Notes: generated by a model from the sequence alone, not told the origin. 64,000 nt of DNA from Phycisphaerae bacterium RAS1 (GCA_007859745.1 SMLU01000001.1:310001-374000); one strand, 5' to 3'. Shown: positions 17,275 to 25,817, counted from the stretch's first letter. Translations and numbers: made by a program.

Positions 17275-17463
17275 CTAGAAGCCCTCGGGCAGCGATCCGT
17301 CGATGTTCTGGTAAATGTTCATCATCCGCGACCCGATTCCCTGGATGGCCGCCACTGCCACGAGGACGAGCATGGCCAGCAGAATCGCGTATTCGGTTGC
17401 CGTGGGACCGTCTTCGTCGCGCAAGAATCGGACGAGCGTGTGATACACGTTGCAGGCGTTCAT
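17275..17463 (-). CDS. Flp/Fap-type pilin subunit
   Basis: 62 residues from the ATG at 17463, which has AGGGAG upstream; an earlier start at 17511 is unlikely. The segment RDEDGPTATEYAILLAMLVL has the Glu-Tyr pair and long hydrophobic helix of Flp pilins; prepilin peptidase would cleave before this helix, at the Gly in EDG. Tad/Flp pili mediate surface attachment. No tad secretion genes are in the window, so this is a solitary pilin gene. Confidence 0.85.
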   Translation of the reverse strand: MNACNVYHTLVRFLRDEDGPTATEYAILLAMLVLVAVAAIQGIGSRMMNIYQNIDGSLPEGF

Positions 17464-17646
17464 ACTCTCTCTCCCTGCCTTGGGTGGGCTGTCGCTCTCC
17501 CATCGTTCCAAATACGGCGCCTCTTCGTCAACCCGGCGGCTGCAATCTCGGGAATTCGCCGGCGACGCGAGCGAAGTCGCGGCCGGTGAAGGCCCCGCCG
17601 GCAGGCGTTACCGGACGGGCGTCTTGCCGTGAAAGGCGCGGGGCGG

Positions 17647-17652
17647 CATAAT
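17647..17652 (+). promoter_or_regulatory. -10-like CATAAT upstream of the zinc-ribbon gene
   Basis: CATAAT within GGCATAATCCCGG, 43 bases before the ATG at 17696. Similar CATAATC(C/T)C sequences stand before sdhB (29240) and the PpiC gene (61135). Confidence 0.3.
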
Positions 17653-17695
17653 CCCGGGTTCGCATGGGCTCTGAGGTGAACGCGGGAGAGCGTGA

Positions 17696-18427
17696 ATGGG
17701 CGCAGCGCTCGATGCCTTGCTCCGATTGCAGGATCTCGAACTCCAGATTGCTGATATTCGCAGGCAGCTTGCGAGGCGCACGCGGATCGTCGCTGAGCAG
17801 GCGCGGAAAGTTGAGACGCTGCGCAGCAGCGTCGAACACGAGCGAGAACAGCTCCGCCGCTCGCAGGTCCAGGTGGACGAGCTCGACCTGGACCTGAAAT
17901 CGCGCAGCACGCACATCGCCAAGCTGCGCGAGCAGCTCAATTCGGTCAAAACGAACAAGGAATACGCGGCGGTTCTCTCGCAGCTCAATACGGAAAAAGC
18001 GGACAGCACGCGGGTCGAAACGCGCGCGCTGGAGATGATGTCCGGAATCGAGACGCAGCGCCGCTCGATGGCGGACCGCGAGAAGGCGATCGAGGCGGAA
18101 GTCGCCCGGCTCAGCGACCTCCAGGCGCAGGCCGACCAGGCCCAGAAACTCTTCGCCGAGCGCCTGGCCGGTCTCCAGACGCGCCGCGTCGAGGCCGCGG
18201 CCCAGGTTGAGCCGGCCCAGTTGGTCATCTTTGAGCGGCTGGCCGAGCGGCATGACGGCGAGGCCATCGCCGCGGTGGAGCGGATCCACCCGCGGCGCGA
18301 CGAGTTCATCTGCGGCGGTTGCAATATGGGGCTGACAACCGAGGTGGCCAACGCGCTGCTCACGCGCAACGACGTCATCACCTGCAAGAACTGCGGCCGG
18401 ATTCTGAACATGATCCGCGGCAGCTAG
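17696..18427 (+). CDS. Coiled-coil protein with C-terminal C4 zinc ribbon
   Basis: 243 residues with GGGAGAG before the ATG. Residues about 1-170 form a long heptad-rich coiled coil (IADIRRQLARR, REQLNSVKTNKEYAAVLSQL). The C-terminus has FICGGCNMGL and VITCKNCGRIL, two CxxC pairs of a zf-RING_7-type zinc ribbon. The EYAAVLSQL-type motif is conserved in this widespread family (CdsZ/DR0291-like), proposed to bind nucleic acid. The RNase HI gene follows 17 bases later on the same strand, suggesting joint expression and a nucleic-acid role. Confidence 0.85.
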   Translation: MGAALDALLRLQDLELQIADIRRQLARRTRIVAEQARKVETLRSSVEHEREQLRRSQVQVDELDLDLKSRSTHIAKLREQLNSVKTNKEYAAVLSQLNTEKADSTRVETRALEMMSGIETQRRSMADREKAIEAEVARLSDLQAQADQAQKLFAERLAGLQTRRVEAAAQVEPAQLVIFERLAERHDGEAIAAVERIHPRRDEFICGGCNMGLTTEVANALLTRNDVITCKNCGRILNMIRGS

Positions 18428-18444
18428 GCACGCGAGGGGCCTTC

Positions 18445-19245
18445 GTGGGACTGCTCATCCACATTGACGGGGGCGCTCGCGGCAATCCCGGTCCGGCCGG
18501 GGCGGGCGTCGTCATTCAGCGCGACGACGGCCGGGCGCTGCACGAGGCCGGCTATTTTCTCGGGACGCAGACGAACAACTCGGCCGAGTACCGCGCGTTG
18601 CTGCTGGCGCTGCAGCGCGTGAAGAGCATGGGCCATGAGCCGCTGAGCATTCACTCCGACAGCGAGCTGCTCGTGCGGCAGGTGACCGGCGAATATCGCG
18701 TCAAGAGCCCGAGCCTGGCGGAACTCTTCCGCCAGGCGCAGATGATGCTCCTGCGATTCGCCTGCTGGAGCATCAAGCACGTCCGCCGCGAGGAAAATCG
18801 CCGCGCGGACGAACTGGCCAACCTGGCGATGGACGCCGGACGCGATGTGATCGTGTTCGACGCCGACGAAGATCCGCGCGCAGCGCCCGGCGAGGTCGCG
18901 CTGACTGGCCCCACCACGGCGGCGGCGGACGCGCAAGCCGCGCGGGGGGCGCCGGAACCAACACCTGTATCGGCGGGGGCGATTCGAATCACACTTGACC
19001 GCGCGCCAGGCCAGTGTCCGGCCGGTTCGTGGATGGTCGAGCCGATCGTCTGCCGGCACGTGCTGCCAACGCCGATGTGCGTGCATGCCGCCGGCGCCTT
19101 GCTGCCCACGATTATCGCCATGCTCAAGACGGATGCGCAGGAGTTTGCGGCGGTTCCGACGATGACGGTGCGCTGCTCGCGCGCCGGATGCGGGGCGGTG
19201 TTTCTTCTGGCGCCGCAGCGCTCGAGCAACGGACGGCCGAAATAG
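18445..19245 (+). CDS. RNase HI-family protein with a Cys-rich C-terminal extension
   Basis: 266 residues from a GTG at 18445. Residues 1-130 are an RNase HI fold: LLIHIDGGARGNPGPAGAG (first Asp), NNSAEYRALLLAL (Glu), IHSDSELLVRQ (Asp) and ENRRADELANLAMD (Asp). It would cut RNA in RNA-DNA hybrids. After an Ala-rich linker (about 150-170) comes a second domain with CPAG, TPMCVHAAGALLPTI and CSRAGCGAVF, resembling the TIGR04076 family and possibly binding metal or a cofactor. The fusion is unusual. It follows the zinc-ribbon gene in a likely operon. Confidence 0.8.
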   Translation: MGLLIHIDGGARGNPGPAGAGVVIQRDDGRALHEAGYFLGTQTNNSAEYRALLLALQRVKSMGHEPLSIHSDSELLVRQVTGEYRVKSPSLAELFRQAQMMLLRFACWSIKHVRREENRRADELANLAMDAGRDVIVFDADEDPRAAPGEVALTGPTTAAADAQAARGAPEPTPVSAGAIRITLDRAPGQCPAGSWMVEPIVCRHVLPTPMCVHAAGALLPTIIAMLKTDAQEFAAVPTMTVRCSRAGCGAVFLLAPQRSSNGRPK

Positions 19246-19279
19246 CCCGTCCGCCGTGGACCGCACGTGCGGGAATCCG

Positions 19280-20617
19280 TTACGGATTGATCACCTCGAT
19301 GCCGGCCATGTATGACCGCAGCGCCGCCGGAACGCGGACGCTGCCGTCGGCATTCTGATTCAGCTCCAGCAGCGGAATCAGGATCCGTGGGGACGCGATC
19401 ACCGTGTTGTTCAGCGTGTGGCACACCTCCGGCTTGCCGCTCTTCTCGCTGCGGTAGCGGATGTTCAGCCGGCGGGCCTGGAAATCGTGGAAGCGGCTGG
19501 CCGAGTGCGTCTCGCTGAACGCCTCGCGGCTGGGCATCCACGTTTCGATGTCGTACATGCGGACCTTGCCCTGGCCCATGTCGCCGGTGCAGACCTCCAG
19601 CACCCGGTAAGGCAGCTCCAGCGCCGCAAGCACCTTTTCGGCGTTGGCGATGATCACGTCGTGCCAGCGGGCGGATTCGTCCGCGTCCGCCCGGCACAGG
19701 ACCACCTGCTCCAGCTTGTCGAACAGGTGAATGCGGTACAGCCCGCGCGTGTCTTTTCCGGCGGCGCCCGCCTCGCGACGAAAGCAGGTGCTGCGGGCGA
19801 CGTAGAGCTTGGGCAGCTCGGCCTCTTCCAGAATCTCGTCCATGTGATAGCCGGTGACGGGCACCTCGGCCGTGCCGACCAGGCTCTGCCCGTCGCGCTC
19901 GCAGAGATAGACCTCTTCGCGGTGCAGCGGGAAGAAGCCGGTGCCGTACATGAGCTTGTCCTGCACCAGCACGGGCACGCTCATCGGCACGAAATTCAGC
20001 ACGTCCTTGCCGCGGGCGTCCGTCGGCAGCGCCGCGGCGTCGCGGCCGTAGCGCTGCCGCAGCATGATGTCCCACGCCAGGCGCAGGACGGCTTCGTGCA
20101 GCATCGCCCCCGCGCCGCGCAGCACATAGTTCCGCGAGCCGGCGATCTTCACGCCGCGGTCAATGTCGACGATGTTCAGATGCAGGCCCAGATCGAGATG
20201 ATCGCGGAAGGGGAAGCCGAAATCGGCCTTGTATTTCGGCGTTCCGTGGCGGCGGACTTCGACGTTGCCGGAGGCGTCCGGTCCGATCGGCGCGTCGGGA
20301 TGCGGGATCTGCGGCACGAGCAGCATCAGCTCGGCCAGTTCCGCGTCCGCCTTTTCGCGCTGCTCGTCCAGCTCCTTGACGCGCTGCTTGATCGCGCCCA
20401 TCTCGGCGATGCGAGCGGCTTTCTCTTCCTTGGGAGCCTTGGCGATCTGCTCGCCGATCTTGTTCTGCTGGTGGCGCAGGTCGTTGAACTCGGTCTCCAG
20501 CGCCCGCCGCCGCGCGTCGACTGCCAGCACCTGGTCTATGTCGCAGCGCATGTTCTTGTCGCGGACGGCTTTCCTGACCAGTTCCGGATTATCGCGAATC
20601 AGCTTGATGTCGATCAT
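19280..20617 (-). CDS. serS: Seryl-tRNA synthetase
   Basis: 445 residues, normal for bacterial SerRS. It begins MIDIKLIRDNPELVRKAV, followed by the long antiparallel coiled coil that binds tRNA-Ser (about 35-100). Class II motif 1 lies around GAGAMLHEAVLRLAWD, motif 2 is STCFRREAGAAGKDTRGLYRIH, and motif 3 is near HTLNNTVIASPRILIPLLE. It charges tRNA-Ser with serine. The 293-base gap to the next, divergent gene holds palindromic element D. Family assignment is certain. Confidence 0.98.
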   Translation of the reverse strand: MIDIKLIRDNPELVRKAVRDKNMRCDIDQVLAVDARRRALETEFNDLRHQQNKIGEQIAKAPKEEKAARIAEMGAIKQRVKELDEQREKADAELAELMLLVPQIPHPDAPIGPDASGNVEVRRHGTPKYKADFGFPFRDHLDLGLHLNIVDIDRGVKIAGSRNYVLRGAGAMLHEAVLRLAWDIMLRQRYGRDAAALPTDARGKDVLNFVPMSVPVLVQDKLMYGTGFFPLHREEVYLCERDGQSLVGTAEVPVTGYHMDEILEEAELPKLYVARSTCFRREAGAAGKDTRGLYRIHLFDKLEQVVLCRADADESARWHDVIIANAEKVLAALELPYRVLEVCTGDMGQGKVRMYDIETWMPSREAFSETHSASRFHDFQARRLNIRYRSEKSGKPEVCHTLNNTVIASPRILIPLLELNQNADGSVRVPAALRSYMAGIEVINP

Positions 20618-20682
20618 GTTGCCTCATGCAGAGTGGGGCGAACGCCGCGCCCGCTGCCGGTCACCGGGTGGGCGTCGCACGT

Positions 20683-20860
20683 GGCCCGGGCCGTTTTTCC
20701 GAACCCGCCGGACCGTTCTTCCGAACCCGCCGCGCCAGGCGGCGGGTTGACGATCGAGCGCGATCGGCGCCACAGAGACGCGAACAGGCCGCGGACGTCA
20801 ACCCGCCGCTTGGCGCGGCGGGTTCGGACAGGCAGGCCCGCCGAGACTGCCAGAATCCGC
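20683..20860 (-). repeat. Long palindromic element, copy D, with partly duplicated arm
   Basis: Arms at 20720-20752 (one base changed, CCAGGC) and 20796-20828. Just outside the left arm, 20691-20710 repeats its outer end (CCGTTTTTCCGAACCCGCCG), a partial duplication not seen in the other copies. The left end is about 63 bases from the serS start and the right end about 50 bases from the gene at 20911. Confidence 0.9.
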
Positions 20861-20910
20861 TACCATACCCACGATTTCGCCCCCGAGAAACCCGCAGCGG
20901 AGAGCGCAGC

Positions 20911-21330
20911 ATGCTTCACGTCTACCTGGCCGGCGCCGTGCGCGGCACGCACGGCGGCTGGCGCGACCGGATTCCCAGGATCGACAACGTCTGCTTCTTG
21001 CACCCCGGCGCCGCCATCCCCGGCCCTGATCCGGAGCGGCGGACCGAACTGTACGGCCCGGCCGACCGGCTGGCGGTGAAACGCTGCGACGTCCTGCTGG
21101 CGTATTGCGACCGCATCGAGGCCGGCCACGGGACGGCGGTTGAGATCGGAATGGCCGTCGCCCTGGGCAAGGAAGTGATGATCGTCTGCCCGTCCGAGGA
21201 AACGCGCTACGTGTGGCGTTTCGCGGTCGGATGCACGCCGACGGTTTACTCGCGCCTGGAAGATGCAATCGACGTGATCCGCTACGCCGCCGGCCAGGTC
21301 AGCGGGACGGCGCGCTGCGCCGCGACGTAG
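20911..21330 (+). CDS. Nucleoside 2-deoxyribosyltransferase-like protein
   Basis: 139 residues from the ATG at 20911. It starts LHVYLAGAVRGTHGGWRDR, like the YLAGP start of this fold. KRCDVLLAYCDRIEAGHGTAVEIGMAVALGKEVMIV contains the conserved D, then G(T)xxEIGxA with the catalytic-type Glu. Family members cleave or exchange the base of deoxynucleosides or related N-glycosides. A TACCAT about 35 bases upstream might be a -10 box. The open frame extends upstream through the palindrome but has no better start. Confidence 0.75.
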   Translation: MLHVYLAGAVRGTHGGWRDRIPRIDNVCFLHPGAAIPGPDPERRTELYGPADRLAVKRCDVLLAYCDRIEAGHGTAVEIGMAVALGKEVMIVCPSEETRYVWRFAVGCTPTVYSRLEDAIDVIRYAAGQVSGTARCAAT

Positions 21331-21375
21331 GTGTTGTGGGCACGGCCTACAGGTTTTTCCAAGCCGCGGCGTCTT

Positions 21376-21436
21376 CCGAGCCGCGACCGTGAGGGAGCGG
21401 AGGCTTGAACACTGCTTGCTTACACGCGCGGCTCGG
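21376..21436 (+). repeat. 61-bp inverted-end element
   Basis: Begins CCGAGCCGCGACCGTGAGGG and ends CGCGGCTCGG, so the outer ten bases are a perfect inverted repeat; the interior has AGCGGAGGCTTGAA and TGCTTAC. It ends 15 bases before the sigma factor ATG and would form its 5' leader. Confidence 0.9.
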
Positions 21437-21451
21437 ATTCGAAACGGCGGT

Positions 21452-22081
21452 ATGAGCGATATCGATGATCTACTGATCCGCACGGCGGTCGCGGGCGACG
21501 AAGCGGCGCTGATGGCCCTGCTGGCCGCGCGGCGGCCCGGGCTGTGCGCCTACGTCGCCGCGCGCCTGCCGCCGGACGTGCAGGGGCGGCTCGACGCGGA
21601 AGACCTGGTGCAGGAGGGGTTCGTCGAGATCTTCCGCCACGTCAGCCGCTTCGAGCCGCGCGGGCCGCAGGCCTTCGACCGCTGGGTGCGGACGATCCTT
21701 CTGCACAAGGTTCGCGACATGATCCGGCGTCAGCGTGCGCAGCGGCGCGGCGGCGAGCGTCGCGCCGTCAGCCCGACCGCCGCGTGGCAGCAGAACTCGA
21801 TCGTCACACTGCTCGAGTTGATCGCCACGGAGGAAGCCACGCCCAGCCGGGTTGTCGCCGGTGTGGAGGCCGTGGCGGCGCTCCAGGCCGCGCTGCCGCA
21901 GCTCGCGCCGGACTACTACCAGGCGATCAAGTCCATTCACATTGACGGGCGCAGCGTGGCGGAGGTGGCGGCGGAGATGAATCGCTCGGAAGGCGCCGTG
22001 CACCTGCTGTGTCACAAGGCGCGGAAGAAGCTGCGCGAGATCCTGGGCAGCGCGTCACGGTTTCTGAGCCGGACGGATTGA
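21452..22081 (+). CDS. Sigma-70 family RNA polymerase sigma factor
   Basis: 209 residues from the ATG at 21452; an earlier frame start lies in the repeat. Region 2 is LDAEDLVQEGFVEIFRHVSRF with FDRWVRTILLHKVRDMIRRQR; region 4 is LPQLAPDYYQAIKSIHIDGRSVAEVAAEMNRSEGAVHLLCHKARKKLRE, a helix-turn-helix. The size and separated regions fit planctomycete ECF-like factors. The linker between them is longer than in compact ECF factors. No anti-sigma gene is adjacent. A 61-bp hairpin element lies in its leader. Confidence 0.9.
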   Translation: MSDIDDLLIRTAVAGDEAALMALLAARRPGLCAYVAARLPPDVQGRLDAEDLVQEGFVEIFRHVSRFEPRGPQAFDRWVRTILLHKVRDMIRRQRAQRRGGERRAVSPTAAWQQNSIVTLLELIATEEATPSRVVAGVEAVAALQAALPQLAPDYYQAIKSIHIDGRSVAEVAAEMNRSEGAVHLLCHKARKKLREILGSASRFLSRTD

Positions 22082-22096
22082 CGCGCGGCGCCGCGC

Positions 22097-23098
22097 TCAG
22101 TGCAGGTCCTCCGCCTTTGGCGGGCGCGTCATCAACGTGGAAATCGCCGACAGCGGCGGCACGCCGTCGAACAGGACGCTGCTGACGGCTTCGGTGATCG
22201 GCATCTCCACGCGATGACGGCGGGCCAGGGCCAGCACGGCCTGCGTGGTCGGGATGCCCTCGATGACGGACTTGCTCTCACAGACGACCTTCTCGACGCT
22301 CACGCCGCTGCCGATGCGCTGGCCGGCGGACCGGTTGCGGCCCACGGGTGAAACGCAGGTGGTTACCAGGTCGCCGACGCCTGCCAGCCCGACGAACGTC
22401 TCCGCCCGCGCGCCCATCGCCACGCCCAGCCGCGTGATCTCGACCAGCCCGCGGGTGATGAGCGCCGCCTTGGCGTTGTCGCCGGCGTGAAGGCCGTCGA
22501 GGATTCCCGCCGCCAGGGCAATCACGTTCTTGGCGGCGCCGGACAGCTCGACGCCCAGCACATCCGGATTCGTGTAAATGCGAAACCAGGAAGTGCTCAT
22601 GGCTTCCTGCACGCTGCCCGCGACCGCCTGCGAATCACATGCCACGACGACGGTTGCCGGCAGGCAGCGCGCCAGCTCCGGGGCGATGCTCGGTCCGGAA
22701 AGCACCGCCACCGGCCGCCCCGGCAGAAGCTCCGCCAGGATTTCCGACGGCCGCAGGAGCGTGGCAATCTCGATACCCTTGGTGACGCTGCACACGGCTG
22801 CATCCGCGGGCGTATGCTCTGCCAGCACCCGCCACGTCGCGCGAAGAAACTGCGACGGAACCGCTGAGATGATCAGCTCCGCCCCGGCGAGCGCCCGGTC
22901 CGCGTCGCCGGTCGGCAGGATGCGCTCGGAGAGCCGCATGCCCGGCAGGTAGCGGCGGTTCTCGCGCGAGACGATCAGCTCCTGAACGCGCCCGGCCCGC
23001 GGAAGCAGGAGAGAAACGTGGACGCCGTTGGTGGCGAGAATCTGGGCCGCGACCGTGCCCATGGCGCCGGCGCCGACGACGGTGGCTTTCGTAAGCAT
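22097..23098 (-). CDS. gpsA: Glycerol-3-phosphate dehydrogenase [NAD(P)+]
   Basis: 333 residues. Dinucleotide-binding start KATVVGAGAMGTVAAQIL; SVTKGIE and VLSGPSIAPELA are GpsA signatures; the catalytic Lys is in GVELSGAAKNVIALAAGI; GLAGVGDLVTTCVSPVGRNR is also diagnostic. It makes sn-glycerol 3-phosphate for phospholipid synthesis. It converges with the sigma factor gene (15 bases between stops). A TACACT box seven bases before the ATG predicts a leaderless message. Confidence 0.96.
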   Translation of the reverse strand: MLTKATVVGAGAMGTVAAQILATNGVHVSLLLPRAGRVQELIVSRENRRYLPGMRLSERILPTGDADRALAGAELIISAVPSQFLRATWRVLAEHTPADAAVCSVTKGIEIATLLRPSEILAELLPGRPVAVLSGPSIAPELARCLPATVVVACDSQAVAGSVQEAMSTSWFRIYTNPDVLGVELSGAAKNVIALAAGILDGLHAGDNAKAALITRGLVEITRLGVAMGARAETFVGLAGVGDLVTTCVSPVGRNRSAGQRIGSGVSVEKVVCESKSVIEGIPTTQAVLALARRHRVEMPITEAVSSVLFDGVPPLSAISTLMTRPPKAEDLH

Positions 23099-23105
23099 CG
23101 CGCGA

Positions 23106-23111
23106 AGTGTA
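23106..23111 (-). promoter_or_regulatory. -10-like TACACT for leaderless gpsA
   Basis: Minus-strand TACACT ends seven bases before the ATG at 23098, with TCGCGCG between and no Shine-Dalgarno sequence. Confidence 0.4.
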
Positions 23112-23165
23112 TCGGGAGTCGGCGTGGGTTGGGGGGCTGAGGCAATCGGCGGCGTCTTTCGGAGT

Positions 23166-23269
23166 ACTGGTCAAGTTCGCGGGGAGCATCGGCGTCCCGC
23201 CGGTGCAATTCTGCACTCGCACCGGCGGGACGCCGATGCTCCCCGCGCCGGGAGTCAAACTTGACCAGT
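23166..23269. repeat. Nested perfect inverted repeat
   Basis: Outer arms ACTGGTCAAGTT (23166-23177) and AACTTGACCAGT (23258-23269); inner arms of 28 bases, perfectly complementary, at 23179-23206 and 23219-23246 with the core GGGGAGCATCGGCGTCCCGC. The loop is only 12 bases. Partial relatives are at 54579-54603 and about 63419-63452. It lies in the 302-base gap between gpsA and the subtilase gene. Confidence 0.9.
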
Positions 23270-23400
23270 CCCTCTTTCGGAACTCCGCTTCTTTTGGCGG
23301 TTGGGACCCGCTAAACTGCATGCGACGCTCGCACCGCGCTGGGCGGGCGCTTCCGCGATCTTCCCCGGATGAAGAAGCACTCCAACCCGGAGCTACGAGC

Positions 23401-25746
23401 ATGGCAACGCTCATTCGGATTGCGTCCGTCCTCACGACCCTGATCGTTACCGCTTTCGTCGCCGTGGCAGAACCGGCCGACAAAAATGGCCGCGACGCCG
23501 CATCCGTCGAGATCCTCGCAGGTGACGTGCGAATCGAACGCACCACGGCCGTCACGGACGTAAACTGGACTCAGGTCGAAGGCTCGCCGGCGGTCGTGGC
23601 CTGGTGGAATGAAGCCGGCCGGCCCTGGTATGCCTTGAGCCTCGACGGCGGCCCGGCCGTCGTCCGTCCGGCCTCGCACGTGATCCCCCTGCTCTTTCGC
23701 GCGTTCGATCCGCTGCGCGAAACGCCGGTGTTGCGGCCGGCGCTCGCGGCCGATGAATCGGTCAACTTGCACCTGGTGCAGTTCGTTACGCAGCCGATCG
23801 CCGAATACTTCGACGTTATCGCGACGCTGGGCGGCCGAGTCCACAAGGCAGTAGGCGGCCAGACGGTGATCGTGTGCGCGGCGCCGGGGGTGATCGACCA
23901 GGTCGCCGCTCTTCCCTTCGTTCGCTGGGTCGGGCCGCTGCACCCTGCCTATCGCCTCGAAACCTACATCCTGGACGAAGTGCTGGCCGAACCGGCCGAC
24001 CCCATGCCGCGCGAGTACAGCATCCTCGCGATTCGCTCCGGCCTCGACGCCCGACAGGAAATCGCGGACCGCATCGAGGCGCTGGGTGGCGTCGTGAACA
24101 AGCTCCCGGCGGGCGGCGTCGTTCTCGAAGCAACCCTGACGCCGGAGCAATTGCTGGCCGTGGCGCGCCATGATGAAGTGCTCTTCATCGACCGCGTATT
24201 GCCGGTCGTCGATTACCTGGACATCGTCCGAATCGTGGGCGGCGCCAACTACGTCGAGTCCGTCGCCGGATTCACCGGCGCCGGCGTGCGTGGCGAGGTG
24301 ATGGACTCGAACCTGTTTGACGCGCACCAGGCCTTCGCGGCCATCCCACCGATTTTCCACGGCTCGCACAGCGGTAGCGCGTCGCACGGCACATCGGTCT
24401 ACGGCATCTGCTTCGGCAGCGGCGCCGGCAACGCCGCCGGCCGCGGCCTGATCCCCGCGGCCCAGGGCATCTTTGCCGATTACGGCTTCCTGGTCGATCG
24501 CTACACGCACACGGGCCAATTGGTGCAACCGCCGTACGAGGCGGTGTTCCAGACCAATAGCTGGGGTTCCTGCTGCACAACCGCGTACGGCACGGCGGCG
24601 GCGGCGATCGACGACGCCGTCTTCGACCACGACATCGTCCTGCTGCAGGCGCAGGCCAACAGCGGCAGCCAGAGCTCGGACGCGATCGCCTTCGCCAAGA
24701 ACATCGTCTCGGTGGGCGGCATCCGGCATATCAACACGGCCACGCTGGCGGACGACAACTGGTCCAACGCCGGCAGCATCGGCCCCGCCAGCGACGGCCG
24801 CATCAAGCCCGATCTCGCCTTCTGGTACGACAGCATCCTGACGACGGCCGACGGCGGCGGGTACACCACCGGCTTCGGCGGCACGAGCGCCGCGACCCCT
24901 ACGACCGCGGGTCATTTCGGGCTGTTTTTCCAGATGTGGAATACCGGCGCGTTCGGCAATCACGTCGCGCCCGGCGGGACGGTCTTTCAGAACCGCCCGC
25001 ACATGGCGACCTCGAAAGCCATGATGATCAACAACTGCACGCCTTATCCCTTCGCCGGCGCCGCCGCCGACCTGACCCGCACGCATCAGGGCTGGGGCCG
25101 TGCGGACGTGAAGCGCCTGTGGGACTCGCGGAATTCGCTCTTCGTGGTCGATGAGACGGATGTGCTTACGAATCTCCAGGTTCGCACCTACCAGTTCGTG
25201 GTGCTCTTTGATTCGGAGGAGTTCCGCGCCACGCTCGTTTACACGGACCCACCCGGCGTCCCGAACTCCACGCAGCACCGCATCAACGACCTGACGCTGA
25301 AGGTCACGTCGCCGATCGGGACGGTCTATTGGGGCAATCGCGGCCTGCTTGAAGGCAACGCGTCCACTGCCGGCGGCGTCGCCAACACGATCGACACCGT
25401 CGAAAATGTCTGGGTCTCGCTGCCGACTTCGGGCATCTGGACCGTCCAGGTGCTGGCGGACGAAGTTGTGCAGGACTCGCACGTCGAAACGCCCGGCGTC
25501 GACGCGGACTACGCCCTGGTCGTCAGCGGAATCGTCCCGCCGTCACGGCTGCTGGGTGATGTGAACTGCGACGGGTTCGTCAACGTGCTGGATGTGAATC
25601 CGTTTGTGCTGGCACTGCTCGACGCCGACAGCTATCGCGCCCTGTATCCGCTGTGCGACATCCTGAACGCCGACGCCAACGGCGACGACAGCGTGGATGT
25701 GCTGGATGTCAACGCGTTCGTGGACCTGATCGTCGGCGGACTGTAA
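23401..25746 (+). CDS. Secreted S8 (subtilisin-like) serine peptidase with dockerin-like tail
   Basis: 781 residues from the ATG at 23401, chosen for its signal peptide (IASVLTTLIVTAFVAVA). A propeptide-like region occupies about 25-290. Catalytic residues are Asp302 (GEVMDSN), His329 (SASHGTSVYG) and Ser496 (GGTSAATP). A beta-sandwich (P-domain-like) follows. The last 62 residues, from GDVNCDGFVNVLDVNPFVLA, are two calcium-loop motifs of dockerin-I type. The protein is probably exported and anchored or displayed through this tail. No cohesin is seen in the window. TAAACT about 90 bases upstream may be its -10 box. Confidence 0.9.
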   Translation: MATLIRIASVLTTLIVTAFVAVAEPADKNGRDAASVEILAGDVRIERTTAVTDVNWTQVEGSPAVVAWWNEAGRPWYALSLDGGPAVVRPASHVIPLLFRAFDPLRETPVLRPALAADESVNLHLVQFVTQPIAEYFDVIATLGGRVHKAVGGQTVIVCAAPGVIDQVAALPFVRWVGPLHPAYRLETYILDEVLAEPADPMPREYSILAIRSGLDARQEIADRIEALGGVVNKLPAGGVVLEATLTPEQLLAVARHDEVLFIDRVLPVVDYLDIVRIVGGANYVESVAGFTGAGVRGEVMDSNLFDAHQAFAAIPPIFHGSHSGSASHGTSVYGICFGSGAGNAAGRGLIPAAQGIFADYGFLVDRYTHTGQLVQPPYEAVFQTNSWGSCCTTAYGTAAAAIDDAVFDHDIVLLQAQANSGSQSSDAIAFAKNIVSVGGIRHINTATLADDNWSNAGSIGPASDGRIKPDLAFWYDSILTTADGGGYTTGFGGTSAATPTTAGHFGLFFQMWNTGAFGNHVAPGGTVFQNRPHMATSKAMMINNCTPYPFAGAAADLTRTHQGWGRADVKRLWDSRNSLFVVDETDVLTNLQVRTYQFVVLFDSEEFRATLVYTDPPGVPNSTQHRINDLTLKVTSPIGTVYWGNRGLLEGNASTAGGVANTIDTVENVWVSLPTSGIWTVQVLADEVVQDSHVETPGVDADYALVVSGIVPPSRLLGDVNCDGFVNVLDVNPFVLALLDADSYRALYPLCDILNADANGDDSVDVLDVNAFVDLIVGGL

Positions 25747-25750
25747 CGCG

Positions 25751-25817
25751 CGGGTGGGACGGGCGTCTCGCCCGTCGCTGCGGTCTTGCGAAACGGGCAA
25801 GATGCCCGTTCCACCCG
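25751..25817. repeat. Inverted hairpin pair after the subtilase gene
   Basis: CGGGTGGGACGGGCGTCTCG continuing CCCGT (25751-25775) faces ACGGGCAAGATGCCCGTTCC continuing ACCCG (25793-25817). Each half also folds on itself. It begins five bases after the stop at 25746 and could end transcription, but no T-run follows. Confidence 0.8.

Noticed and set aside
23311-25482. 723-codon minus-strand open frame
   Set aside because: Antisense to the subtilase, rich in Arg, His and Asp as expected for a GC-driven shadow; no motif.
25751-25817. Rho-independent terminator after the subtilase gene
   Set aside because: A strong inverted pair but no T-run on either side; listed as a repeat instead.
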